Source: CALARM01 sp964431735 (lineage in GTDB: Bacteria; Vulcanimicrobiota; SpSt-956; JAKJGF01). Taken from it: a DNA stretch of 26,844 nt. The notes below the pieces were generated by a model. It saw only the letters and a program-made list of their open reading frames with translations, did no database searches and had not been told where the DNA came from. The position numbers were made by a program, and so were the translations under genes. Location: assembly GCA_964431735.1 (NCBI GenBank), contig CAYSLJ010000102.1:1-26844 (forward strand). Reading direction: 5' to 3'. Each line of letters begins with the position of its first letter. The first letter of the stretch is position 1. Below are positions 16,691 through 24,883 of the stretch, piece after piece.

Positions 16691-16716
16691 GTAGTGCAAA
16701 GTTTGCACTGCCAGAT
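16691..16716. repeat. GCAAAGTTTGC palindrome, copy 1
   Basis: AGTGCAAA-G-TTTGCACT is a palindrome flanked by imperfect extensions (GGTAGTGCAAAG ... TGCCAGATT). A related palindrome with CAGAT on the same side occurs at 22416-22448, so this is a dispersed REP-like hairpin. Confidence 0.55.
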
Positions 16717-16774
16717 TCTTTTAAAGTATGTATCATTTTTGAACATTGGCCTGGTACAAGGCTTTGTTATCTTT

Positions 16775-16818
16775 CAGTGCTTATTCATAATAAACTATTT
16801 TAGTTATACTAAGCACTG
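16775..16818. repeat. 9-bp inverted repeat with nested stem
   Basis: CAGTGCTTA (16775-16783) and TAAGCACTG (16810-16818) are perfect arms. Inside them AACTA and TAGTT form a second stem. No T-run follows. The function is unknown. Confidence 0.5.
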
Positions 16819-17035
16819 TATGATATTTGTTAAATATTTCATATATCTGGGAGGATTTAACTTTTATGAAGTAGAATCCTAATTTTCTATAGAGACTTAT
16901 TACTTTTGCTATGAAAAGTTTGTCTCCCGAAGCAAGCGTCGCACAAAGGACATGCTTGTAACAGGTTCTATTTAAGTAAGTATATTATATTAAATCTGGA
17001 TATATATGTATATTCAAGGAGAGGAGATTATTTAA

Positions 17036-18081
17036 ATGTTCAAAACAAGGAAACTTTACCCCTGTATGGCTTTAGTTACAATAACTCTATGCCTCATACT
17101 TTTATCAAACTGCGGAGGCGGAGGCAATTCTACTATTGTCCCTTCGTCAGGCATAACACCCACTGAAAATGCAGTGGGTTATACAAATCCTACGCCTACG
17201 CCTGTTCTTACTAATGTTTCTGTCACAGGCTATATTTATGCTAATAATATAACAACAGATGACGGGGAAACAGTTCCCCGTATTAACGTGCTTGATGTCG
17301 CTGCCTGTCAGGCAGATACTTCAGGGAATGAGCCATTTGTAAAACAGGTGGCAAATTCCTTACAGCAAGACTACCCGGAAGATTGGGCGAATCCCAGCAT
17401 ACAGGAGCTTTATGCTCAATTAAACAAGACTCTTTCAGAGAGTAAGCCTCTGCCTGAGTATAGTGCCCAGGCAGATGAATTGGGCGACTTATTGCATAAT
17501 AAACGACAATAGATATAAAGACGGAACCTGGGAATTTCTTTATAAACCAGATTATCCAGTATATAATCCAGATGGAACATTAAATCACCATGTTTATACT
17601 AAACATATTAGACTTCTCAGGAAATTTTTTAATAATAACAATGTTAAAAACTCCATCATATATATGGATGTATGTTGGGGAAATGATCTTGCAAATTTAT
17701 TTCCTAATAATACTTATTTAGGTTATGATCATATGTCTGATAAAGTTTGGGGTGGAGAAATTTCTTATTACTTTTTTTTCTATATGATGTATGGATATAT
17801 TTATCCTGATACTGTTCCTGGAATAAATATAACTGGTAATCCTGTTCCTTCTCAAACACCACATACCCCCCCCTTTGAGCGCTTCTCAAAGTTGGTTTGA
17901 GCTAACATCATCTCTTGCGAGTGGAAGATATAGAGTAAATCCAGATCCAATGGTTTATCCTCTTGTTCATGGTAAACCACCTCTATACCAGGATTGCATG
18001 CTAATTTGTAATGAGAATGATGAGAGACCTAATACTTATTTCCCAATTCCTTTAGAAGTAACAATTGAAAAAGAGAAATAA
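17036..18081 (+). pseudogene. Secreted lipoprotein gene broken by two frameshifts
   Basis: The strong SD AAGGAGAGGAG precedes ATG 17036. A signal peptide with lipobox LLSNC and a Gly-rich stretch begins a 158-codon frame that stops at 17512. Coherent protein continues in the +1 frame (about 17495-17865: NDNRYKDGTWEFLYKPDYP and onward). It switches +1 again at a run of eight C (17866-17873) and ends at 18081 (SASQSWFELTSSLASGRYRV ... LEVTIEKEK). The joined product would be about 347 aa. Its segment IYMDVCWGNDLANLF...YLGYD...YYFFFYMMYG resembles the small-residue/Cys active-site strand of caspase- or clostripain-like folds, but that is a weak visual match. Both shifts are single extra bases. 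Decay or phase variation at C8 are possible explanations, and a sequencing error cannot be excluded. Confidence 0.75.
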
Positions 18082-18104
18082 TATCTGAATTAAGGTATGT
18101 ACAC

Positions 18105-19561
18105 ATGAATATAAAAAGTAATTTAACTATAACTCTATGTTTGTTAATTCTAATTTTTTATAGCATTATAAGCTGTAAAGAAGAAGAAAAAAATGTAGTA
18201 ACAACAGATCAAGAGGTAACATTAAATAGTGAAAACTCTTCTGACCAGGAATCTTATAGGTTTATAACAAAATGGGGTTCAAAGGGTAATAAAAAGGGGC
18301 AATTTAAAAATCCGGTTAGTATGGCATTAAATTCAAAAGGAATTATTTACGTAGTAGATGGAGCTATATCTGGAAATTTTAAAGAAAAAATATCCACACC
18401 TTTTATTAAAAGTTCACCAGATACCGGGAATTATCCTGTTCAAAAATTTGATCTCAATGGAAACTACAAAGGTTACTGGGAAGATGATAATTCTATCAAT
18501 AATCCAATGGAGATTACAATCGATTTAAAGGATAACGTCTATATTATAGACCATAGCTATGGTTACAGTATTAAGAAATTCACTTCCAATGGGAAATTAA
18601 GTAAAATCCTTACTCTGGCTTCACGTAGTGGGAATGAGGTCGTCCCTTTAGATATAGCAATTAATTGTAATGATATCTATGTAAGTTCTTATAAAGGTAT
18701 CTATAAATTTGATTCAAGTGGCAATTTTATAACAAACTGGATTGCTGTAAATTCTTCCATACAAGTCGAAATTCCTGAGTCTATCGCGGGCATGGCAATA
18801 ACTAGCGTGAGTTTACTGAAAATTCATTCTTGACATTAATCTTTTCGTTTATTCATAAGGAAAAGCGAAGAAAAAAATGTATAGTATAACCGTGATCTTT
18901 TCATTATAGGATATGAGTTAGAAAGAGTTTTTTTTATGACAGAAATATTGGTTGTTTCAATTAAGTTGATTTTGGTTTTACACATAGTTATACTATACAG
19001 CATTTGCAATTACCTTGTAAATACTGACTTTCATAATGTATATGGTTATACTATACAAAAATTGGCTTCTGAAAAATTAGCTTTTCCTTATTATATCACA
19101 GTTTTTCAAGAGATCAATATCAAAAAAAACGCAAAATTCGGTAAACTCACGCTAGAACTGGTTATATTTATGTAATAAATGCTCTGGCAGTTCCTACAGA
19201 GCCCTATGGATTAGAGGCTGGTAGAGCTATTTATTTATCTACTATATGGATTTACAACCGTAATGGTATGTTGTTGAGGAAATGGTACAATAAAGATAGG
19301 GAGAATAGGCGTTTTGATAACTTTAGCAGTATAACGATAGATTCCAAAGATAATATTTTTATTTCAGACACAACTAACAATTGTATCTGGAAATTTAATT
19401 CTAAAGGAAAAGTCATAGCAAAGTTTGGTTCAGAAGGTTCTCAGAATGGACAGTTTAAATGCCCTGGGCGAATACTTATAGATTCCTATGATAATATATA
19501 TATTTTAGATCGTGGTAATTATCGCATACAAAAATTCAGACCTAACCATGAATTAAAATAA
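18105..19561 (+). pseudogene. NHL-repeat lipoprotein interrupted by a MITE
   Basis: The 5' part (18105-18805) encodes a signal peptide with lipobox SIISC, then NHL beta-propeller repeats (RFITKWGSKGNKKGQFKNPV, then VQKFDLNG-type and FDSSGNFITNW blades). The 3' part (19156-19561) continues with TGYIYVINALA, ITIDSKDNIFISD and FGSEGSQNGQFKCPGRILID, ending in NYRIQKF. The sequence 18806-19155 between them is a small inverted-repeat element. Removing these 350 bases leaves an open frame of 1107 bases (368 aa) with no further defect. NHL propellers usually mediate protein or ligand binding outside the cell. The current 5' frame stops at 18833 inside the insertion, so the product is truncated to about 242 residues with a foreign tail. 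Confidence 0.9.
18802..19155. mobile_element. MITE of about 350 bp with CTAG (or TA) target duplication
   Basis: The left end CTAGCGTGAGTTTAC (18802-18816) and the right end GTAAACTCACGCTAG (19141-19155) are perfect 15-bp inverted repeats. They extend imperfectly inward, and a second perfect inverted pair, ATAAGGAAAAGC (18855-18866) and GCTTTTCCTTAT (19080-19091), lies further in. The motif GTTATACTATACA occurs three times inside: inverted at 18877-18892, direct at 18985-18999 and 19044-19057. No transposase is encoded. A 79-codon frame at 18936-19175 runs through the right end and is probably chance. CTAG at both ends suits an IS5-type (YTAR) duplication and the central TA suits IS630/Tc1-mariner type; the palindrome prevents a choice. 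Confidence 0.88.
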
Positions 19562-19599
19562 TTATCAAATAAACTTTTATTTAAGGAGGACTTATAATA

Positions 19600-20876
19600 A
19601 TGCAAGTTAAGCTTTTATTAACACTATTATTCATAACTATTTTCACTATAATCATATCATCCGGCTGTGGAGGAGGAAGCGGAACTACTCAGCCATCTTC
19701 CCTGGTCACTCCAACACCGAATATGACAGATAATATGGCCTATATTACAATAAAGGTCAAATGGCCGGAGCAGGGTATGGCAGGGAAGCTGATTATGTCT
19801 TCAGGTAATGAGGAAAAGGAGATAACAGCTTCTATGCCACATGATGCAAAGAAGATTGAACTTAAGATATTTAACTATAAAGGTAAAGATGAGAGTTTAC
19901 CTATTGATTTCACTAACACTGATAATATCCTGGCGGAAGGACGATTGCCGGCGCCTGAGACACAGATAACAATACCGATACCAGTTCCTACTCAGGTTCC
20001 TACTAATCCGAATATATTACCTGCTATTCCTGTAAAAGTATGGGCAGGATGTTTTATTGATCCGAATGCAACTGACCCTAACAGTGCACTATCAACAGCA
20101 GAACATTATATGGTTTTAAAGGTAGGAGACCAAACAGCCAATTTAAAACTTGGCAATTACGACTTAACTCTTCCTCCTTCTCTTGAAACTACTGCAGGTG
20201 ATATTGCATCTCTATCAGCCACTCTTCAGATTAAATATCCACCCTCAGATCCGAATAATCCTGCTTCTGCTCCTGCTCCTAAACCTGTAGCCGGTAAACC
20301 AATTAAATTTGAGATAAAGACAAATGGATTGACGGAAGGAAAAGGCCATTTCCAGGGTTCCGAAATAGATCCAAATACAATTGAAGCTACAACGTATCAG
20401 GATGGAAATTGTCCTGTAAATTTTATCGGTGATACAGCAGGATATGTAACAATAGAAGCTACATTTCAGGCAAACTCAAATGATCCTATGGAGACCATCC
20501 TATTGTAGGTTTTAGTTTTGTAGGTTTCTGGGGCAATTATGTAACTCAACCTGTTTTATGGCATGACGTTTCAAAGGATAGCGATAATAATGACATACAT
20601 AAAATCTATGGTATCAACAATCTGGATCTTGGAGAATATATTTCTGATACCAGGTACAGGTTCACTATTCGATTTGGTGCAGACCAAAAAGTCAGTTACT
20701 GGATAAACGATACCAATAAAGGCAGTATTATTATTGATAATTCTGAAACAATGATTTCCTTTTATAATATCCTTTATGGACCTTCAGCATATGGTTATTG
20801 CGAGTATCTTTCATTATATGGTGGTAATCAGTTTGATAATGTAAAAGTATATTCTCGTCACGGATTAAACGATTAA
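19600..20876 (+). pseudogene. Lipoprotein with lectin-like C-terminus, one frameshift
   Basis: AAGGAGGA precedes ATG 19600. The signal peptide ends at the lipobox SSGC, followed by GGGSG. The first frame (to TAG 20508) has an Ig-like or beta-rich region with many Pro/Asn repeats (PVPTQVPTNPN, PASAPAPKPVAGKPIKFEI). At about 20487 coherent protein moves to the frame one base back: GDHPIVGFSFVGFWGNYV through RFTIRFGADQKVSYW to QFDNVKVYSRHGLND, stopping at TAA 20874-20876. The C-terminal part looks like a concanavalin-type beta-sandwich (LYGGNQFDNVKVYS is typical of its last strands). A one-base deletion in CCTATGG explains the break. The N-terminal 302 residues could still be exported as a shortened lipoprotein. 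Confidence 0.8.
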
Positions 20877-20890
20877 ATCAGAATAATATT

Positions 20891-20947
20891 AACCATCGGG
20901 GGAAAATTATAAATATTTCTTACATATATATAAGTTTTCTCCCGGTT
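20891..20947 (+). terminator. Inverted repeat, possible terminator after the lipoprotein
   Basis: AACC followed by GGGGGAAAA (20891-20906) pairs with TTTTCTCCCGGTT (20935-20947), with one G-T wobble and a three-base bulge. ATTTTAT follows. The 28-base AT-rich loop is long for a terminator. It lies 14 bases after the restored lipoprotein stop. Confidence 0.45.
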
Positions 20948-20963
20948 ATTTTATAAATCTAAT

Positions 20964-22345
20964 ATGTTTATACTTCTTACCTGTTTATATATTCTTATAT
21001 GGCTATTCTTATATAGTTTTTATTTAATATTTATCCATTATAATGTTCCTCTCTTTACCATGTGCTGTGTTCCTGATAAACAGTTCGTTAATACAATAAT
21101 GTTCATACTTCTGCCTTTGATATATATATTGACTTATATTCGTCTAAGAAAATATAAAGAAATACCGATTACAATGAAACTTACTCTTATATGTTCCTGT
21201 ATAGTTTCCGCTCTGTTAGCTATTTTAACCTATCCTCTGGGTGCACCTGATATGTTTAATTATATAATTTCCTGTAAGCTCGCATATTTTCACCATCTTA
21301 ACCCGTATATTCATACATTCAGTGCTTTTACAACCGATCCTTTAAGGAATTATTCAAACACAGTAAATATGACTCTCGGATACGGACCTCTGTGGCTTCT
21401 GTTATGCTATATACCATCTATGTTTATGGATTTTACTTCCATACTTTCTATGGTAATCTGGTATAAGGCATATAATTGCCTGTTCCTCGCAGGCACGGCT
21501 ATTCTCATATATCATTATCAGGACAGTGACAGGAAATGGATTTCACTGTATCTGTTTCTGATGAATCCTCTTATATTGTTTGAAGGACCGGTAAACGGTC
21601 ACAATGACATAATGATGACCTTCTTTTTAATTTTTGCCATATTCAAATTAAGGCATGCTTCCATATATTCCTTACCTTTACTTATGTTAAGCGCTATGAT
21701 AAAATTCTTTACCCTGCCGTTATTTCCGTTATTTATTATAGAGTCTTACAGAAAACACCGGCACATGAATAAAATCATCCTGTCATGTCTGTTATCTTTC
21801 CTGATAATGGTAATTCTCTTTGTTCCTTATTGGGACAGAGGGAACATGATAAAAGGGATGTTATCCGGCATGAGTTCATACCATAATACGGGAGGATTGT
21901 CCGTTCCTTCCATGATGAAAGGATATATGAGGTGAATAAATTGGGAGGTATATCTTACGTAACACCTGTTTTCGGTATTATCTTCCTGATATTTCTCTTT
22001 ATCGAGATTTTCTTCATAAAGGGCAAGGCGGAAGAGAGAGTGACTGATATATTGACTGTATTTCTTATTACCGTTTCCCTGTTTTACCCCTGGCATTTCA
22101 TACCTGTTCTGTCTCTTCTTACCCTCTGTGAAAGTAAAAGACATGTAGCATATCTATTTACAGCAACGTTTTCTGCTATGGCCTTTTATCCTTTATCGGT
22201 ATGGTTATTGAATTTCAGTGGATTATCTGTATTTTACGCATATTTATGTCTGTCTTCGCTCATGTTATTACCTGTAATTGTTTTTGCTGTCAGAACATTC
22301 AAAGAAGGAGATGCTATTCAGTCATGTAGCAGTACAGTCACATAA
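20964..22345 (+). pseudogene. GT-C-type membrane glycosyltransferase split by a frameshift
   Basis: The first frame (20964-21935, 323 aa) has about nine hydrophobic helices. Its first large loop contains YPLGAPDMFNYI...NPYIHTF, where the acidic residue fits the catalytic loop of GT-C polyprenyl-phosphate-sugar-dependent transferases (GT87/mannosyltransferase-like). A second landmark is NPLILFEGPVNGHNDIMM. The frame stops at TGA 21933-21935 straight after MMKGYMR. The next 137 codons, in the frame one base back (21932-22345), supply about four more helices beginning NKLGGISYVTPVFG, as expected of the missing C-terminal part. A one-base deletion between about 21900 and 21935 is the simplest reading. 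A GTGA overlap (21932-21935) could instead mean two coupled genes. No SD is seen before 20964. The sugar and acceptor are unknown. Confidence 0.72.
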
Positions 22346-22415
22346 GTATAATCCTGACGAGGTTAGATATGGCATTATCACTCACTCTATCTGACTATGA
22401 TACAATTTCATGAGG

Positions 22416-22448
22416 TATCTGGTAACGCAAAGTTTGCGCGTTCAGATA
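22416..22448. repeat. GCAAAGTTTGC palindrome, copy 2
   Basis: TATCTGGTAACGCAAA and TTTGCGCGTTCAGATA form 16-base inverted arms with a few mismatches around a single G. The core and the flanking CAGAT match the repeat at 16691-16716. This is REP-like. Confidence 0.65.
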
Positions 22449-22607
22449 GTTTACAATTTCAGTAATCTATTTTGCCATAAACCCTTACATAGAGCCACTT
22501 CTAGAACATTCTATCTGAAGTGTACTTTTTCTGCATGTCATCATATTTCTGTCATAATCGACAGAACCCTTACCATATATACCTTTTCTGTATTATTCAG
22601 TCAAAAT

Positions 22608-22644
22608 AATAATGGCGTTAAAGAGGATTTTTAACGACATTATT
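22608..22644. terminator. Strong hairpin, possible bidirectional terminator
   Basis: AATAATGGCGTTAA (22608-22621) pairs with TTAACGACATTATT (22631-22644) with a single internal mismatch and a 9-base loop, followed by GTTT. It lies between the convergent glycosyltransferase remnant (plus) and the lipoprotein-Rpn pair (minus), where a shared terminator would be expected. Confidence 0.5.
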
Positions 22645-22687
22645 GTTTGAGAGGGTTAATCATAGGTGGAATTTATGTTAATTACAG

Positions 22688-22709
22688 AGGGGTCAATTTC
22701 TAATGTAAA
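22688..22709 (+). repeat. AGGGGTCAA inverted end, left, of the Rpn unit
   Basis: AGGGGTCAATTTCTAATGTAAA ends one base before the lipoprotein stop codon (22711-22713, minus). AGGGGTCAA is inverted at 24222-24230. ATGTAAA (22703-22709) is repeated directly at 24214-24220. Motifs of the GGGGTCAA type are common in REP-like palindromes. Confidence 0.65.
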
Positions 22710-22710
22710 A

Positions 22711-23163
22711 CTACTCTTTAGAAGTAGCTTTCTTAAAATCATACTGATATCCATCACGAAAATTGTCATATAGTGTCATTTTGTTTCCATCAATGACCAC
22801 TTCGCATGGCATACTGCCTTCTCCACCGATATGTAATAAATCTGTATCTTTGCCGGTTCTGATTGATTTCTCACTCTTATAAACAATCTTCTGTGTATCT
22901 ATTATTTTGCCATCCTTATAATACACTATATTATCAGTGTTAATAGTAATGCCATCATATCCGACATTCTTATCACCATGACCATCATATCCGCCACTGG
23001 ATGAAACGAATATCCATTCTGGAGTTCCGACTTCAGATGGTGTTATAACAGGTACAGGTGTATTTGTATCAGGGACCGGTGTATTAGAAGACGATGCTGA
23101 ATTACATCCTGTAACCGATAATATTAACAGGAACAGGAATATAATATTAAATAGTTGTTTCAT
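22711..23163 (-). CDS. Small secreted lipoprotein of unknown function
   Basis: This intact 150-aa protein has AAGGAGATCT directly before its ATG. A signal peptide ends at lipobox SVTGC, followed by a Ser/Pro/Thr linker with repeated NTPVP. The mature domain is beta-rich, with GGYDGHGDKNVGYDGITI, NIVYYKDGKIIDT and EVVIDGNKMTLYDN as its most structured parts, which would suit a lipocalin-like or META-like barrel; this is a guess from strand pattern. It lies 20 bases downstream of the Rpn nuclease gene on the same strand, and both sit between inverted AGGGGTCAA arms, so they probably moved together. The stop abuts the left arm. Confidence 0.8.
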   Translation of the reverse strand: MKQLFNIIFLFLLILSVTGCNSASSSNTPVPDTNTPVPVITPSEVGTPEWIFVSSSGGYDGHGDKNVGYDGITINTDNIVYYKDGKIIDTQKIVYKSEKSIRTGKDTDLLHIGGEGSMPCEVVIDGNKMTLYDNFRDGYQYDFKKATSKE

Positions 23164-23183
23164 AGATCTCCTTATATAAAACT

Positions 23184-24158
23184 CTATTGATTGATAATCT
23201 TTTCCACTTCTTCTATAGATGTTACATCCAGGGTAGCCAGCAATATCTCCTCCAGCTTCTCTACACTGTGCACATCCTTAATCTTATCTTCAATAGCCTG
23301 GGGAAGTTCTTTAAACTTCTTCCTGAGTATCTTTAAAATAGCATTCTGTTCACCTTCAAATTGTCCCTCAGCTTTCCCCTCAACTTTACCTTCAGCTTTT
23401 CCTTCATCTCTTATATCTGCAACCAGTGTCTCAAGCATAACTTTCCCTCCTTCTTTAACATGAGTTTTCATCTTTATACCCTTATGTTCTAAATACTTCC
23501 TGAGCCATATTACATAAAACCTGCCAAACTCAGAAGCATAATCTATCCTGTCACTTACAACCTGTTCTGCCTCTTTAAGTTCTTCCTTTGTTCTGGCAGT
23601 CAGGAAATAGAATAGTCCTGCAATCAGATTATCCAGGGCAGTCATCCTCTTTAATTCTTCCCTTGGTTTTGACTGTAATGTTACAAGATAGTGCTCGAAA
23701 TTAGGCACATATCTCTGTAAACGTTTATATGGTTTAGCTATTAAATCTTCTAATCTGGTATGAGCATTATATGTCTGCGTGCCGGTGTAAAGCACCACAG
23801 GAAATACCGGCGGTAAAGGATCATCTATTGATATTTCTTTCTGCTTTATCAGGTCATCATACATTGATAACATATAACTCAGTATTCTCAAAGGCATCAG
23901 CTTATCTACCGTCGATTGGAACTCTATGACCAGGTAAAGATAAGCACATTTACCACCTGTCATATTCAGCTTTAAAGCCAGGTCTGTATATTTGTTCTTA
24001 AAGGTCTTTGCTATATAACTGGTATTCTTCTTCTCTATACGGGTGAAATCTATATCATTTATAAAGTCAGAATCTACAAACCCCTGCAGGAAATCCCTTA
24101 CTATCTCAGGCCTGCTGAATAATTCCTTCAAAGTTTTATCATACAGATGATGTTCCAT
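23184..24158 (-). CDS. Rpn-family PD-(D/E)XK nuclease (transposase-like)
   Basis: This 324-aa protein belongs to the Rpn/PDDEXK transposase-like family (recombination-promoting nuclease). It opens with the canonical HHLYDKTLKELFSRPEIVRD. The nuclease core has D59 in KYTDLALKL and E79-x-Q81 in VIEFQS. The C-terminus carries the repeat EGKAEGKVEGKAEGQFEG and a helical tail (ILKILRKKFKELP, then VEKLEEILLATLD). I chose ATG at 24156-24158 because it matches family N-termini. The longer open frame to 24308 would read through the right inverted arm at 24213-24230. Rpn proteins cleave DNA and promote RecA-independent recombination; some are reported in phage defence. Its partner here is the lipoprotein immediately downstream. 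Confidence 0.92.
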   Translation of the reverse strand: MEHHLYDKTLKELFSRPEIVRDFLQGFVDSDFINDIDFTRIEKKNTSYIAKTFKNKYTDLALKLNMTGGKCAYLYLVIEFQSTVDKLMPLRILSYMLSMYDDLIKQKEISIDDPLPPVFPVVLYTGTQTYNAHTRLEDLIAKPYKRLQRYVPNFEHYLVTLQSKPREELKRMTALDNLIAGLFYFLTARTKEELKEAEQVVSDRIDYASEFGRFYVIWLRKYLEHKGIKMKTHVKEGGKVMLETLVADIRDEGKAEGKVEGKAEGQFEGEQNAILKILRKKFKELPQAIEDKIKDVHSVEKLEEILLATLDVTSIEEVEKIINQ

Positions 24159-24212
24159 AGTTATATAATACCATATTTTAATGTCGGAAAGAAGATACTG
24201 TTCCTGTTTTAT

Positions 24213-24230
24213 CATGTAAATTTGACCCCT
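24213..24230 (-). repeat. AGGGGTCAA inverted end, right, of the Rpn unit
   Basis: CATGTAAATTTGACCCCT is the inverted counterpart of the arm at 22688-22709. With the left arm it brackets the lipoprotein and Rpn genes in about 1.54 kb. ATGTAAA at 24214-24220 is a direct copy of 22703-22709. No other obvious target duplication is seen outside the arms. Confidence 0.65.
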
Positions 24231-24296
24231 TATTAGAGGAGAAAGCCTGTATCTGTTAAAATACCAATAATAACATATGTACAGAGGAGGTTCAGG

Positions 24297-24728
24297 ATGA
24301 GTAAGCAACAGGATGAAAAGCCAAACTGGCAGCCCTTAAGCATGCTGCCTACTATTGCATCTATTATTGATGAAGAAGTAGATAACTTTGAAGATCTGCA
24401 TAAGAATCTGGGTGAAGCAAGGAAGAAACCCCATGTGATGGATGATATGATAATAGATCGTGCCATAAACAATCACAGAAAATACCTGGAAGGGGCATGG
24501 GTCTATGATGAGCAGATTGCCCGGTGGAAGAAAGAGAAACTTACCGGGGAACAGTCCCAGGAGATAGAACGACTGACCGGCCAGATGCTGAAATACCGGA
24601 AAATGTGTGAGGAAATCATTGCAGTGTCAGAGGAAATCAAGAAAGGCACGATTAACAGAATTCTTGAGATGAGCGATGAGGAAGTGGCAATAGCCGTCCT
24701 TACAGGAAAACTCAAAAGGCCTTTTTGA
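24297..24728 (+). CDS. Conserved helical hypothetical protein
   Basis: This 143-aa soluble, almost entirely helical protein has an excellent SD (AGAGGAGG) before its ATG at 24297. The pattern NWQPLSMLPTIASIIDEEV, then KKPHVMDDMIID, then VYDEQIARWKKEKLT, then GTINRILEMSDEEVAIAVL is familiar from uncharacterised proteins in other bacterial genomes, but I know no function. The central part is likely coiled coil (EIERLTGQMLKYRKM). It begins 66 bases beyond the right arm of the Rpn unit and is divergent from it, so it may be an independent accessory gene. A hairpin follows its stop. Confidence 0.75.
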   Translation: MSKQQDEKPNWQPLSMLPTIASIIDEEVDNFEDLHKNLGEARKKPHVMDDMIIDRAINNHRKYLEGAWVYDEQIARWKKEKLTGEQSQEIERLTGQMLKYRKMCEEIIAVSEEIKKGTINRILEMSDEEVAIAVLTGKLKRPF

Positions 24729-24752
24729 ATCATCTGCGAGTAAGGATTTCGC

Positions 24753-24789
24753 CCCATAAGAGAGTGGAAATAGCTCTCACGACTATGGG
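24753..24789 (+). terminator. Hairpin after the helical hypothetical gene
   Basis: CCCATA (24753-24758) pairs with TATGGG (24784-24789), and GAGAG pairs with CTCTC inside, giving a two-part stem. A T-run is lacking (GAGATAGG follows), so terminator function is uncertain. It could also be part of the leader of the nucleotidyltransferase gene. Confidence 0.4.
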
Positions 24790-24883
24790 AGATAGGATGT
24801 CATTTTAGGAATGTAAAGTTTTGAATGTGCCCCACCCGGTTTTATTATATACTGTAAATTATGCACAGAAAGAAGAGATGCCT

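Larger units (their letters stand above)
16371..17035. other. Gene-free 665-bp stretch rich in hairpins
   Basis: No convincing protein gene is present. On the minus strand it contains a tRNA-like 3' end and its terminator. It also holds a nested hairpin at 16618-16646 (TGTTACA...TGGA...TCCA.TGTAACA), palindromes at 16691-16716 and 16775-16818, and a 6-bp hairpin GCAAGC/GCTTGT near 16933-16960. The last of these lies about 75 bases upstream of the lipoprotein gene at 17036, which has a strong SD (AAGGAGAGGAG). The density of structure suggests a decayed structured RNA or an island junction rather than a plain spacer. Confidence 0.5.
22346..22687. other. Gene-free stretch with two palindromes
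   Basis: No credible gene is present; a 74-codon plus-strand frame at 22410-22634 overlaps the palindrome and has no family features. The stretch holds the REP-like palindrome at 22416-22448, a CACTTC/GAAGTG hairpin near 22498-22525, and a strong hairpin at 22608-22644. Confidence 0.6.

Noticed and set aside
16620..16736. 38-codon minus-strand frame containing SGSANFALPLSVKKDG
   Set aside because: It runs through the GCAAAGTTTGC palindrome and lacks an SD. The shared ANFALP reading with 22416-22448 follows from the palindrome itself. A tmRNA tag was considered, but it does not end in ALAA-stop.
16499..16882. Two short plus-strand frames (16499-16681, 16694-16882)
   Set aside because: Both cover hairpins or the antisense of the tRNA-like end and resemble no protein.
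16905..16966. Possible riboswitch upstream of the lipoprotein at 17036
   Set aside because: Only one 6-bp hairpin (GCAAGC/GCTTGT) is clear, and no known riboswitch consensus could be matched by eye.
18936..19175. 79-codon frame inside the MITE
   Set aside because: It extends past the right inverted end into the lipoprotein gene and shows no transposase motif, so it is probably chance.
24159..24308. N-terminal extension of the Rpn gene
   Set aside because: It would encode 50 residues not seen in the family and would pass through the right inverted arm. The canonical N-terminus begins at 24158.
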